64,000 nucleotides of DNA from Arthrobacter sp. zg-Y919 (GCF_030142045.1 NZ_CP126242.1:1240001-1304000), one strand, 5' to 3'; shown: positions 28,489 to 37,154, counted from the first letter of the stretch. Made by a program: numbers and translations. The notes: a model not told the origin generated them from the sequence alone.

Positions 28489-29112
28489 ATGGGTGAACGG
28501 CAGCGGACGGAAGCCAACGGACAACGCAGGTTCCGTCTGGGAGTCATGGGTGGAACGTTCGATCCGATCCATCACGGCCACCTGGTGGCGGCCAGTGAAG
28601 TGGCCGCAATGTTCGATCTGGATGAGGTGGTTTTTGTGCCCACGGGTGATCCGTGGCACAAGCCGGCCGCCCAGCAGGTAAGTCCGGCCGAGCACAGGTA
28701 TCTGATGACGGTGATCGCCACGGCGTCGAACCCGCGCTTCACCGTAAGCCGGGTCGACATTGACCGGGCCGGTCCCACGTACACCATCGATACCCTGCGG
28801 GACCTCAAAGCGGCACGGCCCGAGGCTGAGCTGTTCTTCATCACCGGGGCCGATGCCATGGCACAGATCCTGTCGTGGAAGGACATCCAGGAGCTGTGGT
28901 CACTTGCGCATTTCGTGGGAGTGACAAGGCCCGGGCATGTGCTCAAGGATGTAGGCCGCGACGACGTCTCCCTGATGGAGGTGCCGGCCATGGCGATTTC
29001 CTCCACGGACTGCCGGCGCCGCGTGGCTGAAGGCAACCCCGTGTGGTACCTCGTGCCGGACGGCGTGGTGCAGTACATCGCCAAGCACCGGCTGTATGCC
29101 GCCGTCAGCTAG
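28489..29112 (+). CDS. nadD: Nicotinate-nucleotide adenylyltransferase
   Basis: Joins nicotinate mononucleotide with ATP to form deamido-NAD. The 207-residue nucleotidyltransferase has [12 protein letters not shown] near the N-terminus, the [12 protein letters not shown] segment, and the C-terminal [11 protein letters not shown] chose ATG 28489, with GGAGG (28473-28477) 11 bases upstream. GTG 28462 is in frame but has no site. NAD supply also appears at 32.0-33.6 kb in this window (pnuC, nrtR). Confidence 0.94.
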   Translation: MGERQRTEANGQRRFRLGVMGGTFDPIHHGHLVAASEVAAMFDLDEVVFVPTGDPWHKPAAQQVSPAEHRYLMTVIATASNPRFTVSRVDIDRAGPTYTIDTLRDLKAARPEAELFFITGADAMAQILSWKDIQELWSLAHFVGVTRPGHVLKDVGRDDVSLMEVPAMAISSTDCRRRVAEGNPVWYLVPDGVVQYIAKHRLYAAVS

Positions 29113-29178
29113 ACACCGGATTCCGCGGAAACCGAAACAGAACCAGTAGCGTCAACACATAAACCGGATGGGTAGGAA

Positions 29179-30480
29179 ATGACTAACGGTCCAGAGTCCG
29201 CGCCGCGGCGCAGCCGCCGGGCGGCCGACGTACCCGTGGATTCCCCGGCCGGGCCGCGGGAACGTGAGTCCCAGCAGCGCGCCCGCGACAGGGAGACGCT
29301 GCGGACGTATAAGGCCCTGGCCGAGATCCCTGAGCGTTCGGTTCCCGAGACTGCTCCGCCCACCCGCCGCCAGCTGAGGCTGCAGCAGCAGCAAAGGCTT
29401 GCAGCAGGCGGCGACCGGGCCGCGGAGGTCCAGCCGGCGGACGGACCAGAAACCGGGCCCACCGCATCCGCTGCCACCGATGCACCCCTGCGCAGGGAAC
29501 GGCGCCGCCAGTCGCCGTCGACCCCGGTGGGGGACAACCAGGGGGACACCCAGCGGGACACCCCGTCGGCCGCAGCCGGGCCGGCACCGCGCCGGGACCG
29601 CACACCATCCAGTGACCAGGCGCCGCTGTCCCGCCGCCAGTCCCGCAGCACTTCTCCGGCCGTCGAGGCGTCCGGAACCCCGGCCCCGGATGCCCACGCA
29701 GCACGCGTGCCGGCGCCGCAGGCTCCGGTACGGGACGCCGTCGGAACCCCCGCTGACGCCACGGACCCGAACACCGACGTCGAGGGCATGAGTGTTGAAC
29801 AGGCGCTGGTGGCCCGGCAGGCACTCGAAGGCCAGGCCCGCAACCACGTTGCCGCCATGGAAGCCCTTGGAGCGGAGGATCCGCAGGCCGTCGACCTGGA
29901 ACTGCTGGCGCAGCAGAAGGCCCTCGCCGAACGGGCCAAGGTCCTGAACCGCCGCACCCAGGCCATCCAGAAGCTGTCGCAGGAAAACGAGCAGCGCAGG
30001 CCTTCGTCCGGCGACCCCACCACCGCCCATAACCTGGCCATGGTCACACCGCTCGAGTTCGTCAGCGTCCCGGGCATGGAACATCCCGTGATGAAGGCAC
30101 CGCCCACATCGCATGTGCCCATCGTGACGTCCTCGACACCGGTGGCCGATCCCGAAACGCCGCCTGCCGGAGCCCTGGCCGTGGTTCCGGCCCAGCGTCC
30201 GGCATCCGTGCCGCGCCGGGTCCCTGCCGGGGCCACTGATGTGCGCCATTCACGGATCCTGGCCCGCGCTGATGCGCTGGTCAACGCACCCCTCGAAACC
30301 GAGGAAGCTGCGCGTCCCATCGGCGCCCGCAGCGCCTTCGGGCTCGACCCCCTAGATGTCATGACGGCCGGACTCGGCCGTATCCGGAGGCTGCGGTTCG
30401 CGGTCGCCGGTGTTGCAGGTCTGGGCACACTTGCCCTGATCGTCGGAGTACTAATGATCGTCGGCGGCCTTGGCGGCTGA
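29179..30480 (+). CDS. Conserved-position Arg/Pro/Gln-rich protein with C-terminal membrane anchor
   Basis: A 433-residue protein. The first 200 residues are low-complexity and strongly basic, with many RR pairs (RRSRRAAD, RRQLRLQQQQR) and Pro/Thr/Ala stretches. Residues 205-275 form a probable coiled coil (VEQALVARQALEGQARNHVAAME...LAQQKALAERAKVLNRRTQAIQ). One membrane segment (RFAVAGVAGLGTLALIVGVLMIVGG) ends the chain, so it looks tail-anchored with the body in the cytoplasm. It lies between nadD and rsfS. I do not recognise a named family. Confidence 0.75.
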   Translation: MTNGPESAPRRSRRAADVPVDSPAGPRERESQQRARDRETLRTYKALAEIPERSVPETAPPTRRQLRLQQQQRLAAGGDRAAEVQPADGPETGPTASAATDAPLRRERRRQSPSTPVGDNQGDTQRDTPSAAAGPAPRRDRTPSSDQAPLSRRQSRSTSPAVEASGTPAPDAHAARVPAPQAPVRDAVGTPADATDPNTDVEGMSVEQALVARQALEGQARNHVAAMEALGAEDPQAVDLELLAQQKALAERAKVLNRRTQAIQKLSQENEQRRPSSGDPTTAHNLAMVTPLEFVSVPGMEHPVMKAPPTSHVPIVTSSTPVADPETPPAGALAVVPAQRPASVPRRVPAGATDVRHSRILARADALVNAPLETEEAARPIGARSAFGLDPLDVMTAGLGRIRRLRFAVAGVAGLGTLALIVGVLMIVGGLGG

Positions 30481-30504
30481 CCGATTACCCCAAGGAGAAA
30501 CACT

Positions 30505-30891
30505 TTGAGCGCCACCGAATCTTCCATTGACATTGCGCGGGCGGCGGCCAAAGCGGCGTCGGCCAAGATTGCCGACGACATCGTCGCAATCGACGTCAGC
30601 GAACGGCTCGCCATCACCGACGTGTTCCTGATTGCCTCGGCCTCAAACGAGCGCCAGGTCAACTCCATTGTTGACGGCATCGAAGAGGAACTTGCCAAGA
30701 TGGACCTGAAGCCGGTCCGCCGCGAAGGACGAAGCGAGGGACGCTGGGTCCTGCTCGACTACGCCAACGTCGTCGTGCATGTCCAGCATGAGGAGGACCG
30801 GGTGTTCTACGCACTGGAACGTCTGTGGAAGGACTGCCCCGAGGTTGACCTTCAGCTCGAAGACGCACCCGCCGCCGTCGAGTCCGAATAA
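30505..30891 (+). CDS. rsfS: Ribosome silencing factor RsfS
   Basis: Binds ribosomal protein L14 and stops subunit joining when nutrients are low. The 128-residue protein shows the family pattern DIVAIDVSERLAITDVFLIASASNERQV, the EGRSEGRWVLLDYANVVVHVQ motif and a short acidic tail. The start is TTG with AAGGAGAAA 5-6 bases upstream. It sits 24 bases after the membrane-anchored protein and 10 bases before the phosphatase gene, in the usual nadD-rsfS cluster. Confidence 0.95.
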   Translation: MSATESSIDIARAAAKAASAKIADDIVAIDVSERLAITDVFLIASASNERQVNSIVDGIEEELAKMDLKPVRREGRSEGRWVLLDYANVVVHVQHEEDRVFYALERLWKDCPEVDLQLEDAPAAVESE

Positions 30892-30901
30892 CGCCGTACT
30901 C

Positions 30902-31585
30902 ATGAGTGCTCCTGCGCCCTGGGACCCCGGAACCGAATCGCGCCGGGTCGTTTTCTGGCGCCACGGCCGCACCGAATGGAACCGGGTGGGCCGGTTCCAG
31001 GGACAGCAGGACATCGCCCTCGACGTCGACGGGGTGCGGCAGGCTGCGGAGGCCGCCGCAGTGCTGCGGTTCCTTGAACCCGCCAGTATTGTCTCCTCGG
31101 ACCTCAGGCGTGCCCTGAACACGGGACGGGCCCTGGGCACCGCAACCGGCCTGGCCGTCGCGCAGGACAAGCGCCTGCGCGAAACCTTTGCCGGGACATG
31201 GGAGGGACGCACTTTTAAGCAGATTGCCGAGCAGGATGCTCCGCTGCTGGCCGCCTGGTCAGCAGGGGTCGGCAGCGCCCGGGCCGGCGGTGGTGAAACG
31301 CGTATCGACGTGGGCAGGCGCGTGGCCGAGGCCGTGGCCGAGGCCGTCCAGGCACTTCCCGCAGGAGGCACCCTGGTGGCGGTAAGCCACGGGGGAGCCA
31401 TCCGTGCCGGAATCTGCGCCCTGCTGGGACTGCCGACCGAGTCCTGGGCGGTCATCTCGGGCGTCTCCAACTGCCACTGGTCCGTCCTGCAGGAAAGTCC
31501 GGACCGGCACGGGAATTCGGCCTGGCATCTGGCCCAGCACAATGTGGGGCTGGACTCCCTTCCCAGCGGTCCGGTCGAGGGCTGA
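30902..31585 (+). CDS. Histidine phosphatase (phosphoglycerate mutase-like)
   Basis: A 227-residue histidine-phosphatase-superfamily protein. The catalytic RHG motif is in VVFWRHGRTEWN (phospho-acceptor His at about residue 21). The second Arg is in SSDLRRALNT, the acid/base Glu is in RLRETFAGTWEG, and the second His is in VAVSHGGAIRAG. Members next to rsfS act on small phosphate esters, and some are annotated as glucosyl-3-phosphoglycerate phosphatase. The substrate cannot be decided here. It closes the cluster that begins at obgE or nadD. Confidence 0.88.
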   Translation: MSAPAPWDPGTESRRVVFWRHGRTEWNRVGRFQGQQDIALDVDGVRQAAEAAAVLRFLEPASIVSSDLRRALNTGRALGTATGLAVAQDKRLRETFAGTWEGRTFKQIAEQDAPLLAAWSAGVGSARAGGGETRIDVGRRVAEAVAEAVQALPAGGTLVAVSHGGAIRAGICALLGLPTESWAVISGVSNCHWSVLQESPDRHGNSAWHLAQHNVGLDSLPSGPVEG

Positions 31586-31627
31586 CAAACGGTCCTTCCG
31601 GCCCTTGGGACGGCGGCTGGCTGGATT

Positions 31628-31655
31628 TTGCGCTCCTCTTGATTTGTACTAAGGT
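31628..31655 (+). promoter_or_regulatory. Probable promoter for the tRNA-Ala pair
   Basis: TTGCGC (31628-31633) and TAAGGT (31650-31655) are separated by 16 bases. The start would fall about 50 bases before the first tRNA, in a stretch that is AT-richer than its surroundings. Confidence 0.5.
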
Positions 31656-31711
31656 AGAGGAGTTGCTTCGCCCCGGTGAACGGGAAAACGGGGCAATAAA
31701 CCTTTAGTTTT

Positions 31712-31787
31712 GGGGCTGTGGCGCAGCTGGTAGCGCACCTGCATGGCATGCAGGGGGTCAGGGGTTCGAGTCCCCTCAGCTCCACCA
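31712..31787 (+). tRNA. tRNA-Ala (anticodon GGC), copy 1
   Basis: GGGGCTG (31712-31718) pairs with CAGCTCC (31777-31783), discriminator A, CCA encoded. The anticodon stem CCTGC/GCAGG encloses ATGGCAT, giving anticodon GGC. The T arm has GGTTCGAGTCC. A spacer hairpin (31788-31812, AAACC.../GGGTTT with a GAAA loop) follows before the second copy. Confidence 0.95.
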
Positions 31788-31836
31788 AAACCTTCGGGAA
31801 ACCGGAGGGTTTGCGGTGGAAGATCACTGATAGTTT

Positions 31837-31912
31837 GGGGCTGTGGCGCAGCTGGTAGCGCACCTGCATGGCATGCAGGGGGTCAGGGGTTCGAGTCCCC
31901 TCAGCTCCACCA
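31837..31912 (+). tRNA. tRNA-Ala (anticodon GGC), copy 2
   Basis: Identical over all 76 bases to the copy 125 bases upstream, including the encoded CCA. The two share the upstream flank AGTTT. They are probably processed from one transcript ending at the terminator at 31918-31956. Confidence 0.95.
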
Positions 31913-31917
31913 ACTAA

Positions 31918-31956
31918 CCGCTGGAACACGGGAAATCCTGTGTCCGGCGGTTTTTT
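31918..31956 (+). terminator. Intrinsic terminator after the tRNA-Ala pair
   Basis: CCGCTGGA-A-CACGGGA pairs with TCCTGTG-TCCGGCGG with one bulged A, and TTTTTT follows. Confidence 0.88.
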
Positions 31957-32050
31957 AGTGCCCGCAACACCCCTCGTCCGTTGTGACGCAGCTCTCACTA
32001 CTGGTCGCCACTAGCTCTTCCGTTCTCCCTCCAACGGCCTTAGGCTCCTC

Positions 32051-32067
32051 ATTGTCACACTGACAAT
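32051..32067. promoter_or_regulatory. Perfect palindrome before pnuC, candidate NrtR operator
   Basis: ATTGTCA-CAC-TGACAAT is a perfect 7-3-7 inverted repeat ending 4 bases before the pnuC ribosome site (CAGGAG, 32072-32077). The gene after pnuC encodes the NAD-metabolism regulator NrtR, so NrtR is the natural candidate ligand-responsive binder. The assignment to NrtR is inference. Confidence 0.6.
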
Positions 32068-32083
32068 AAATCAGGAGAGCGCC

Positions 32084-32746
32084 ATGAATGCAGTACTGGA
32101 CTGGATGAACTCGCCCGCGGCAACCCTGCTTGGAGCACCGGTCAGCTGGATCGAAGTCATCGGGTTCGTCACCGGTGCGGCCTGCGTCTACGGCGTCGCC
32201 CGGCAGAAGGCCTGGAACTGGCCCGTGGGCATCATTAACAACATCGCGTTTATGGTCCTCTTCTTCGGGGCCGGGCTCTACGGCGAGACCCTCCTGCAGG
32301 CCGTGTTTGCCGCTGTCGCCGTTTACGGGTGGTACAACTGGGTCCGCGGCGCCAGGGACACGGAGCAGAAGAGCGACCTGCCGATCCGCGACGCAAGCCG
32401 GAACGAGGTTATTGCCGGCATCGCAGCCGTCGTCCTGGCCACCGTGGGGATCGCGATGATCCTCACCCACGGAACCGACTCGGAGGTTCCCTGGCCCGAT
32501 GCCTTCGTCCTGGCCGCGTCGCTCCTGGCCACGTATGGGCAGGCCAGGAAGATCTTCCAGCACTGGTACGTCTGGATTGCCATCGACCTCGTGAGCGTTC
32601 CGCTGTACTTCTCCCGCGGACTCAACCTCACCGCCGTCCTCTACATCGGCTTCACCGCCCTCTGCGTCTACGGTCTTATTGATTGGAAGCGCACCCGCAG
32701 CGCGGCAGTACGCTCGGCTGCCGCGGCCGGAAAGATACCGGCATGA
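32084..32746 (+). CDS. pnuC: PnuC-type nicotinamide riboside transporter
   Basis: PnuC proteins let nicotinamide riboside (or another unphosphorylated vitamin) enter by facilitated diffusion. The 220-residue protein has about seven hydrophobic segments and family motifs: SWIEVIGFVTGAACVYGVARQKAWNWPVGIINN and, later, AVYGWYNWVRG and QHWYVWIAIDLVSVPLYFSRGL. The WNWPVGIINN and WxxWIxxD segments line the substrate site in solved PnuC structures. The neighbouring NrtR gene and the palindrome in its leader point to nicotinamide riboside rather than thiamine or riboflavin. Confidence 0.9.
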   Translation: MNAVLDWMNSPAATLLGAPVSWIEVIGFVTGAACVYGVARQKAWNWPVGIINNIAFMVLFFGAGLYGETLLQAVFAAVAVYGWYNWVRGARDTEQKSDLPIRDASRNEVIAGIAAVVLATVGIAMILTHGTDSEVPWPDAFVLAASLLATYGQARKIFQHWYVWIAIDLVSVPLYFSRGLNLTAVLYIGFTALCVYGLIDWKRTRSAAVRSAAAAGKIPA

Positions 32747-32828
32747 GCCTGTTTGCCCGGGGTGCCGCGATCGGCTCGCGATGCCGGCAGCGAGCGGGCG
32801 CTGGATCCTTGGTACTGGCAGGAGCCTG

Positions 32829-33563
32829 ATGACACGCGAAGAAGAGCAGTTCCTGTACGCGCCCAGGGAGTATCCCTCCGTAGCGCTGACCGTGGATCTG
32901 GTCGTCTTCGCCGTCAAAGGAAGGACCCTCCACGCAGCCTTCGTCCGCCGCGGAGGGCATCCCTTCAAGGGTGCCTTGGCTCTGCCCGGCGGCTTCGTGG
33001 GACCGGATGAGGATGCCCTCACGGCCGCGTGGCGCGAGCTGCAGGAGGAAACCGGGCTGGACCTGGGCTCGCACCGCGCCTACGTCGAGCAGCTCGCCAC
33101 CTACAGTTCACCTGTCCGCGATCCGCGCATGCGCGTCGTATCCGTCGCGCATCTGGCGCTGCTTGGAACCGACGGCAGCGCCCTGCCCGCGCTGAACCCG
33201 GGCACCGGCACCGCTGCCGCGCAGTGGCTGCCCGTGTATGACGTCCTTGCCCACGAGACGCTTGCCTTCGACCACCGTGAGATCCTTAGTGCCGCTCTTG
33301 ACCGCCTCGCCGGCAAGATCGAATACAGTCTCACCGCTGCCAGGCTCCTGCCTGAAGAGTTCACCCTCAACCAACTGCGCCGGGTGTACCAGGCCGTGTG
33401 GAACACCGACAAGCTCGACGCCGGCAACTTCACCCGCAAGATGGCCGGCGCGCTGCATGACACCGGACGCAAGGTCGTGCGCGGGAAGGGCGCCCCCGCA
33501 GCGGTGTTCACCGTCAAGGACGAGTACCTCAGCCCGCCGATGATGCGCCCCGCTGGGGGATGA
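32829..33563 (+). CDS. nrtR: NrtR-type Nudix transcriptional regulator of NAD metabolism
   Basis: NrtR proteins repress NAD salvage or synthesis genes and release DNA on binding ADP-ribose. The 244-residue protein has an N-terminal Nudix domain (about 15-150) and a C-terminal winged helix (about 165-235, FTLNQLRRVYQAVWN...GNFTRKMAG), as in the family. The Nudix box is complete: GFVGPDEDALTAAWRELQEETGL satisfies GX5EX7REUXEEXGU. Many NrtR proteins have a broken box, so this one may also hydrolyse. GGAG lies 6 bases before the ATG. It is 82 bases downstream of pnuC and probably cotranscribed. Confidence 0.88.
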   Translation: MTREEEQFLYAPREYPSVALTVDLVVFAVKGRTLHAAFVRRGGHPFKGALALPGGFVGPDEDALTAAWRELQEETGLDLGSHRAYVEQLATYSSPVRDPRMRVVSVAHLALLGTDGSALPALNPGTGTAAAQWLPVYDVLAHETLAFDHREILSAALDRLAGKIEYSLTAARLLPEEFTLNQLRRVYQAVWNTDKLDAGNFTRKMAGALHDTGRKVVRGKGAPAAVFTVKDEYLSPPMMRPAGG

Positions 33564-33593
33564 CCCGAAGCGGATGGTCAGCCTGACGGACCC

Positions 33594-34295
33594 TCAGCGT
33601 CCGTCCCGCCAGCTCCGCAGCAGCCCGGCAACAATGAGTCCCTGCCCGGCGCAATAGGTCAGCATCACCAGGGGATTGGACCAGTCCGGCATCTGTTCGG
33701 GCAGGAAGATCCGGCCGGCCAGGACCGTATCCGAGGCCAGGAACAGCAGGCCGCCGGCTGCCACCATGGGCCGGCACCGCGCCGCCGTCGCAGCCGTACC
33801 CGCGAGGACAATGCCGTATGCGGCCACCGCGGGAGCCAGGCCACCCAGCGCCGGCCAAAGGACCACGAGCATCAGGACCCACCACAGCGGGAAGACCAGG
33901 GCCCACCGGGGAAGCCGTCCGGCACCTCCGTAGCGCGCCAGCAGCCAGATATAGCAAATGTGCGCCAGTCCGAACGACCCGAGCATGACGGGCAGCTCCG
34001 GAGCCGACGGGAAGAACGTACCCGCGCCATCACCGATCCAGGAGAAAAACAGGGCGGCCATCAGCAGCACCCCCGGCAGGACACCGCCGGCAGCCCGGAC
34101 AAGGCCGCGGCCGCCCCACAGGGCCGCAACGGCAAGCAGCGGCATCAGCGTCAGCTTGGTTGGTTCCGCAATGTCTGGGGCGTCCACGGCGCGGGCGGCG
34201 ATGTGCACTGCGGACGCCGCAATAAACGGCAGGAACCCCCACCACCAGGCGCGGGACGTGGCAGAGGTCTGGCTATGGGTGGGCGCGGCGGTCAC
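33594..34295 (-). CDS. YhhN-family membrane protein (lysoplasmalogenase-like)
   Basis: A 233-residue protein with about eight hydrophobic segments. The YhhN/TMEM86 signatures are visible: two conserved Asp (SWIGDGAGTF and LFLASDTVLAG) and PTKLTLMPLLA. Animal members cleave the vinyl ether of lysoplasmalogen, and bacterial members are mostly uncharacterised. The start is GTG with AAGGAG 6 bases upstream. It converges with nrtR. Confidence 0.8.
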   Translation of the reverse strand: MTAAPTHSQTSATSRAWWWGFLPFIAASAVHIAARAVDAPDIAEPTKLTLMPLLAVAALWGGRGLVRAAGGVLPGVLLMAALFFSWIGDGAGTFFPSAPELPVMLGSFGLAHICYIWLLARYGGAGRLPRWALVFPLWWVLMLVVLWPALGGLAPAVAAYGIVLAGTAATAARCRPMVAAGGLLFLASDTVLAGRIFLPEQMPDWSNPLVMLTYCAGQGLIVAGLLRSWRDGR

Positions 34296-34351
34296 GGCAC
34301 TCCTTCGGGTCGGCTGCAGCCCATCGTACGGTGCCTCCGGCACTGTGGCAG

Positions 34352-35659
34352 TTAGGCGCCCAGCACCCGGTCCAGATAGGCGTTGGCGAAGACCCTGCCC
34401 GGATCCAGCTGCTCCCGTACCGCCAGGAAGTCCTTGAAACGCGGGTACCGCTCCGCCAGTGCTGCCGCTTCCAGCGAATGCAGCTTGCCCCAATGCGGCC
34501 GCCCGCCGTGGGCGAGCATTAGTTCCTCGACGGCGTTGAAGTACTCGGCGAAGTCCTCCCGGTAATACCGGTGCACGGCTATATAGGCTGTATCCCGGCC
34601 ATAGGCGGTGGACAACCAGCGGTCATCGGCCGCCGCCCAGCGGACCTCCACGGGAAACGAGATCCGCCAACGGCGTTCCTCGATCAGCTCCCTCAGGGCG
34701 GAGAAGGCCGGGCCAATGCGGTCGGCAGGAACGGCGTACTCCATCTCCCGGAACCGCACGTTGCGCCGGGTGGTGAAGACCCGCGCAGAGGCGTCAGAAT
34801 AGTCCCGGCCACCGAGCAGCCGTGCAGCTGCGGCGTTCACGGCAGGGACAACCGCCGGTAGTGCACTGCCTACGGCACAGGTACCTCGGAACACGGTGTT
34901 TGCCAGCAGGGAGTCGTTGACCCAGCGCGCGGCGGGACCGGGCGGACGGCAGCGGGCAGAGCCGGGCAGGCGGGTGTTCGTCTTGGTGGCAGCGCGGTCG
35001 GTGTGCGGAAACCAGTAAAACTCAAAATGGTCGGTTGCTTTCACCCGGTCGTTTAGTCCCTCAAGCACATCCGCCAGGGGCTCGGATCGCTCCTCGGCCT
35101 GGAGTACGAACGCGGGTACGCATTGAAGGGTGACGTCGGCGATGACACCCAGGGCGCCCAGTCCGAGGGCTACTGCCGGGAGTAATGGATCGTCGCCGCC
35201 CACGCTGAGCAGGCCGCCGTCGGGCTGGACCAGGGTCACGCCCACCACTTGGGTGGCCATCCCGCCGAACCCGGCGCCCGTTCCGTGCGTTCCGGTGGAA
35301 ACTGCACCGGCGACGGACTGCCGGTCAATGTCGCCGAGGTTCGGCATCGCCAGTCCGTAAGGTTCCAGCAGCGCCGGGATCCGATGCAGCCGGGTGCCGG
35401 CCTGTAACCGCACCCGGCACCTTCCAGCGTCCACTGCGACCACCCCCTGCAGGGCGCTGAGGTCCAGTTGGACGCCAACGGTGGCGGCAATGTCGGTGAA
35501 ACTGTGGCCCGCCCCCACGGCTTTGATCCGCTGCCCGGCACCTGCGGCGTCGGCCACGCAGCGCTGGAGACCGGCGGTATCGAGCGGACGCTCCACGCGA
35601 AGCGGTTGCGCTGTAACGTTCCGTCCCCAGTTTTCCCACCCGGCGCCCGACGCCCTCAC
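34352..35659 (-). CDS. FAD-linked sugar-lactone oxidase (D-arabinono-1,4-lactone oxidase family)
   Basis: A 435-residue flavoprotein. The N-terminal FAD-binding domain has VGAGHSFTDIAAT, in which the His is the expected covalent FAD anchor, and SVAGAVSTGTHGTG. The C-terminal ALO domain ends with RPHWGKLHSL and DPGRVFANAYLDRVLG. Actinobacterial relatives oxidise alditols or aldonolactones with oxygen and release hydrogen peroxide. The substrate here is unknown. The start GTG overlaps the stop of the upstream racemase-like gene (GTGA) with GAGGGGAAG just upstream, so translation is coupled. Confidence 0.87.
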   Translation of the reverse strand: MRASGAGWENWGRNVTAQPLRVERPLDTAGLQRCVADAAGAGQRIKAVGAGHSFTDIAATVGVQLDLSALQGVVAVDAGRCRVRLQAGTRLHRIPALLEPYGLAMPNLGDIDRQSVAGAVSTGTHGTGAGFGGMATQVVGVTLVQPDGGLLSVGGDDPLLPAVALGLGALGVIADVTLQCVPAFVLQAEERSEPLADVLEGLNDRVKATDHFEFYWFPHTDRAATKTNTRLPGSARCRPPGPAARWVNDSLLANTVFRGTCAVGSALPAVVPAVNAAAARLLGGRDYSDASARVFTTRRNVRFREMEYAVPADRIGPAFSALRELIEERRWRISFPVEVRWAAADDRWLSTAYGRDTAYIAVHRYYREDFAEYFNAVEELMLAHGGRPHWGKLHSLEAAALAERYPRFKDFLAVREQLDPGRVFANAYLDRVLGA

Positions 35660-36957
35660 AGGAACGCCTTCCCCTCGCCGCGGTAGGTGGGCAACGTGTC
35701 CACGATCTTCCCGCCGGCCACGACCTGGTACTCGTTGAGGTGTTCGGCAGGCTCGCCGCTCTTGGCGTGCCGGAACCAGATGCGGTCACCGGGATACAGT
35801 GTCCCGGCAGCCGCACCGCGCAGGGGAGTCTGTACCTCTCCCGCCCCTTCCCGCGGGAGGAAACGCAGATCCGGCGGCCAGACCGGACGCGGGAGACGGC
35901 TGGCTCCCGGTGGCCCCGAGGCGATCCATCCGCCGCCCAGCACGGTGGCGGTGTCCGACGTCGGACGGCGGACGACGTCGAACGCGTAGGCAGCTGCGGG
36001 GGCCGGCGTAAACGCACGGTAGTTGTCGAACAGGTGTCCGCCGAAAAGTCCGGAACCGGCCGTAATCTCGGTGACCGCCGGGTCCGCGCGCGTGGCTTCG
36101 ATGGAGCCGGTGCCGCCGCCGTTCACGAATTCGAGCGGGGCCAGATCGCGCAGCCGCCCGGCAATAAGCTGCCTGCGGCCGAGGAGCTCGGCCATGGACC
36201 GCGGCTGCAGGTGCCGCATGAGGACATTCCGTGGGCCTGCCCCGGGAACCGCGTCGCCCACGCCGGCCACCTGGGCTTCGTACATCATCAAACCCACCAG
36301 CCGGAAGCCGGGACGGGCGGCGATCCGGCGCCCCAGCCCGACGGCGTCGTCCGGGGTGTGCAGAGGAGACCGGCGGGTGCCGATGAAGCCCAGTGCCGGC
36401 GCCTGCCAGGAGGCATCCGCATCCAGGCAGATACGCACCTCCGGGCGTTGGCCCGCCGGTGCCACGTCGTCCACCAGATCCAGCTGGGACTCGTCGTCGA
36501 CCATCAGTGTCACCCGCGCGGCCAGCCGTTCGTCGCCGAGGAGCCGGGTGAGGGCCGCCCGGTCCGTGCTGGGATATCCCACCACGACATCAGCGCACCG
36601 CTCTGCCAGCCACAGGGCTTCGGGGAGCGTGTAGCTGAAGACGCCTTGAAAACCGGGGAGCTGAAGCAGCGCCTCAATGACGCCGCGGACCCGGAGGGAC
36701 TTGCTGGCGATCCGCAGGGGCATGCCGCCGGCGCGCCGGAGCAGGTCCGCAGCATTGGACCGAAGCGCCTCCAGCCCCAGCACCGCCACCGGTGCGGGAA
36801 GTACCGCGGTGGCCTCCGAGAGTGCGGGCCAATAGGTTTCGGGGGTCAGCCAGGGACGGGATACGGCAGTTCCGGATGTGTCCGGCGTTCCCGGCACGCC
36901 GGGCGGGAACAGCTGCAGAGGGGGAGCCGGAGTCCCGGCGTCGTTGCGGTTACCCAT
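35656..36957 (-). CDS. PLP-dependent alanine racemase/D-threonine aldolase-like protein
   Basis: A 433-residue protein with an alanine-racemase-type PLP barrel. The likely PLP lysine is in PLRIASKSLRVRG (about residue 82). Other landmarks are GVFSYTLPEALWLAE, the segment LMMYEAQVAGVGD and the C-terminal GDRIWFRHAKSGEPAEHLNEY. It matches the group annotated as amino acid deaminase/aldolase in actinobacteria, which is distinct from cell-wall alanine racemase. I chose the ATG at 36957 with GGAGG 6 bases upstream. It is coupled to the lactone oxidase downstream. A shared pathway is likely but not known to me. Confidence 0.78.
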   Translation of the reverse strand: MGNRNDAGTPAPPLQLFPPGVPGTPDTSGTAVSRPWLTPETYWPALSEATAVLPAPVAVLGLEALRSNAADLLRRAGGMPLRIASKSLRVRGVIEALLQLPGFQGVFSYTLPEALWLAERCADVVVGYPSTDRAALTRLLGDERLAARVTLMVDDESQLDLVDDVAPAGQRPEVRICLDADASWQAPALGFIGTRRSPLHTPDDAVGLGRRIAARPGFRLVGLMMYEAQVAGVGDAVPGAGPRNVLMRHLQPRSMAELLGRRQLIAGRLRDLAPLEFVNGGGTGSIEATRADPAVTEITAGSGLFGGHLFDNYRAFTPAPAAAYAFDVVRRPTSDTATVLGGGWIASGPPGASRLPRPVWPPDLRFLPREGAGEVQTPLRGAAAGTLYPGDRIWFRHAKSGEPAEHLNEYQVVAGGKIVDTLPTYRGEGKAFL

Positions 36958-37154
36958 GGTGACCTCCGTTGTCTGCACCTACCCTAAACGCGGAACGCCG
37001 CTCCCTCCAGCTCGCAACGCGCGGCCACGGCCGGCATGCGGGCATGCAGCAATGTCACAGGTAAACACCAGACTTTAGGGTTAGGGTGGTCACATCTCTA
37101 GAGCGAATCCGCTCGCCACGCCGGCTGGGAAGTCGTACACCACCAGAAGGCCGC

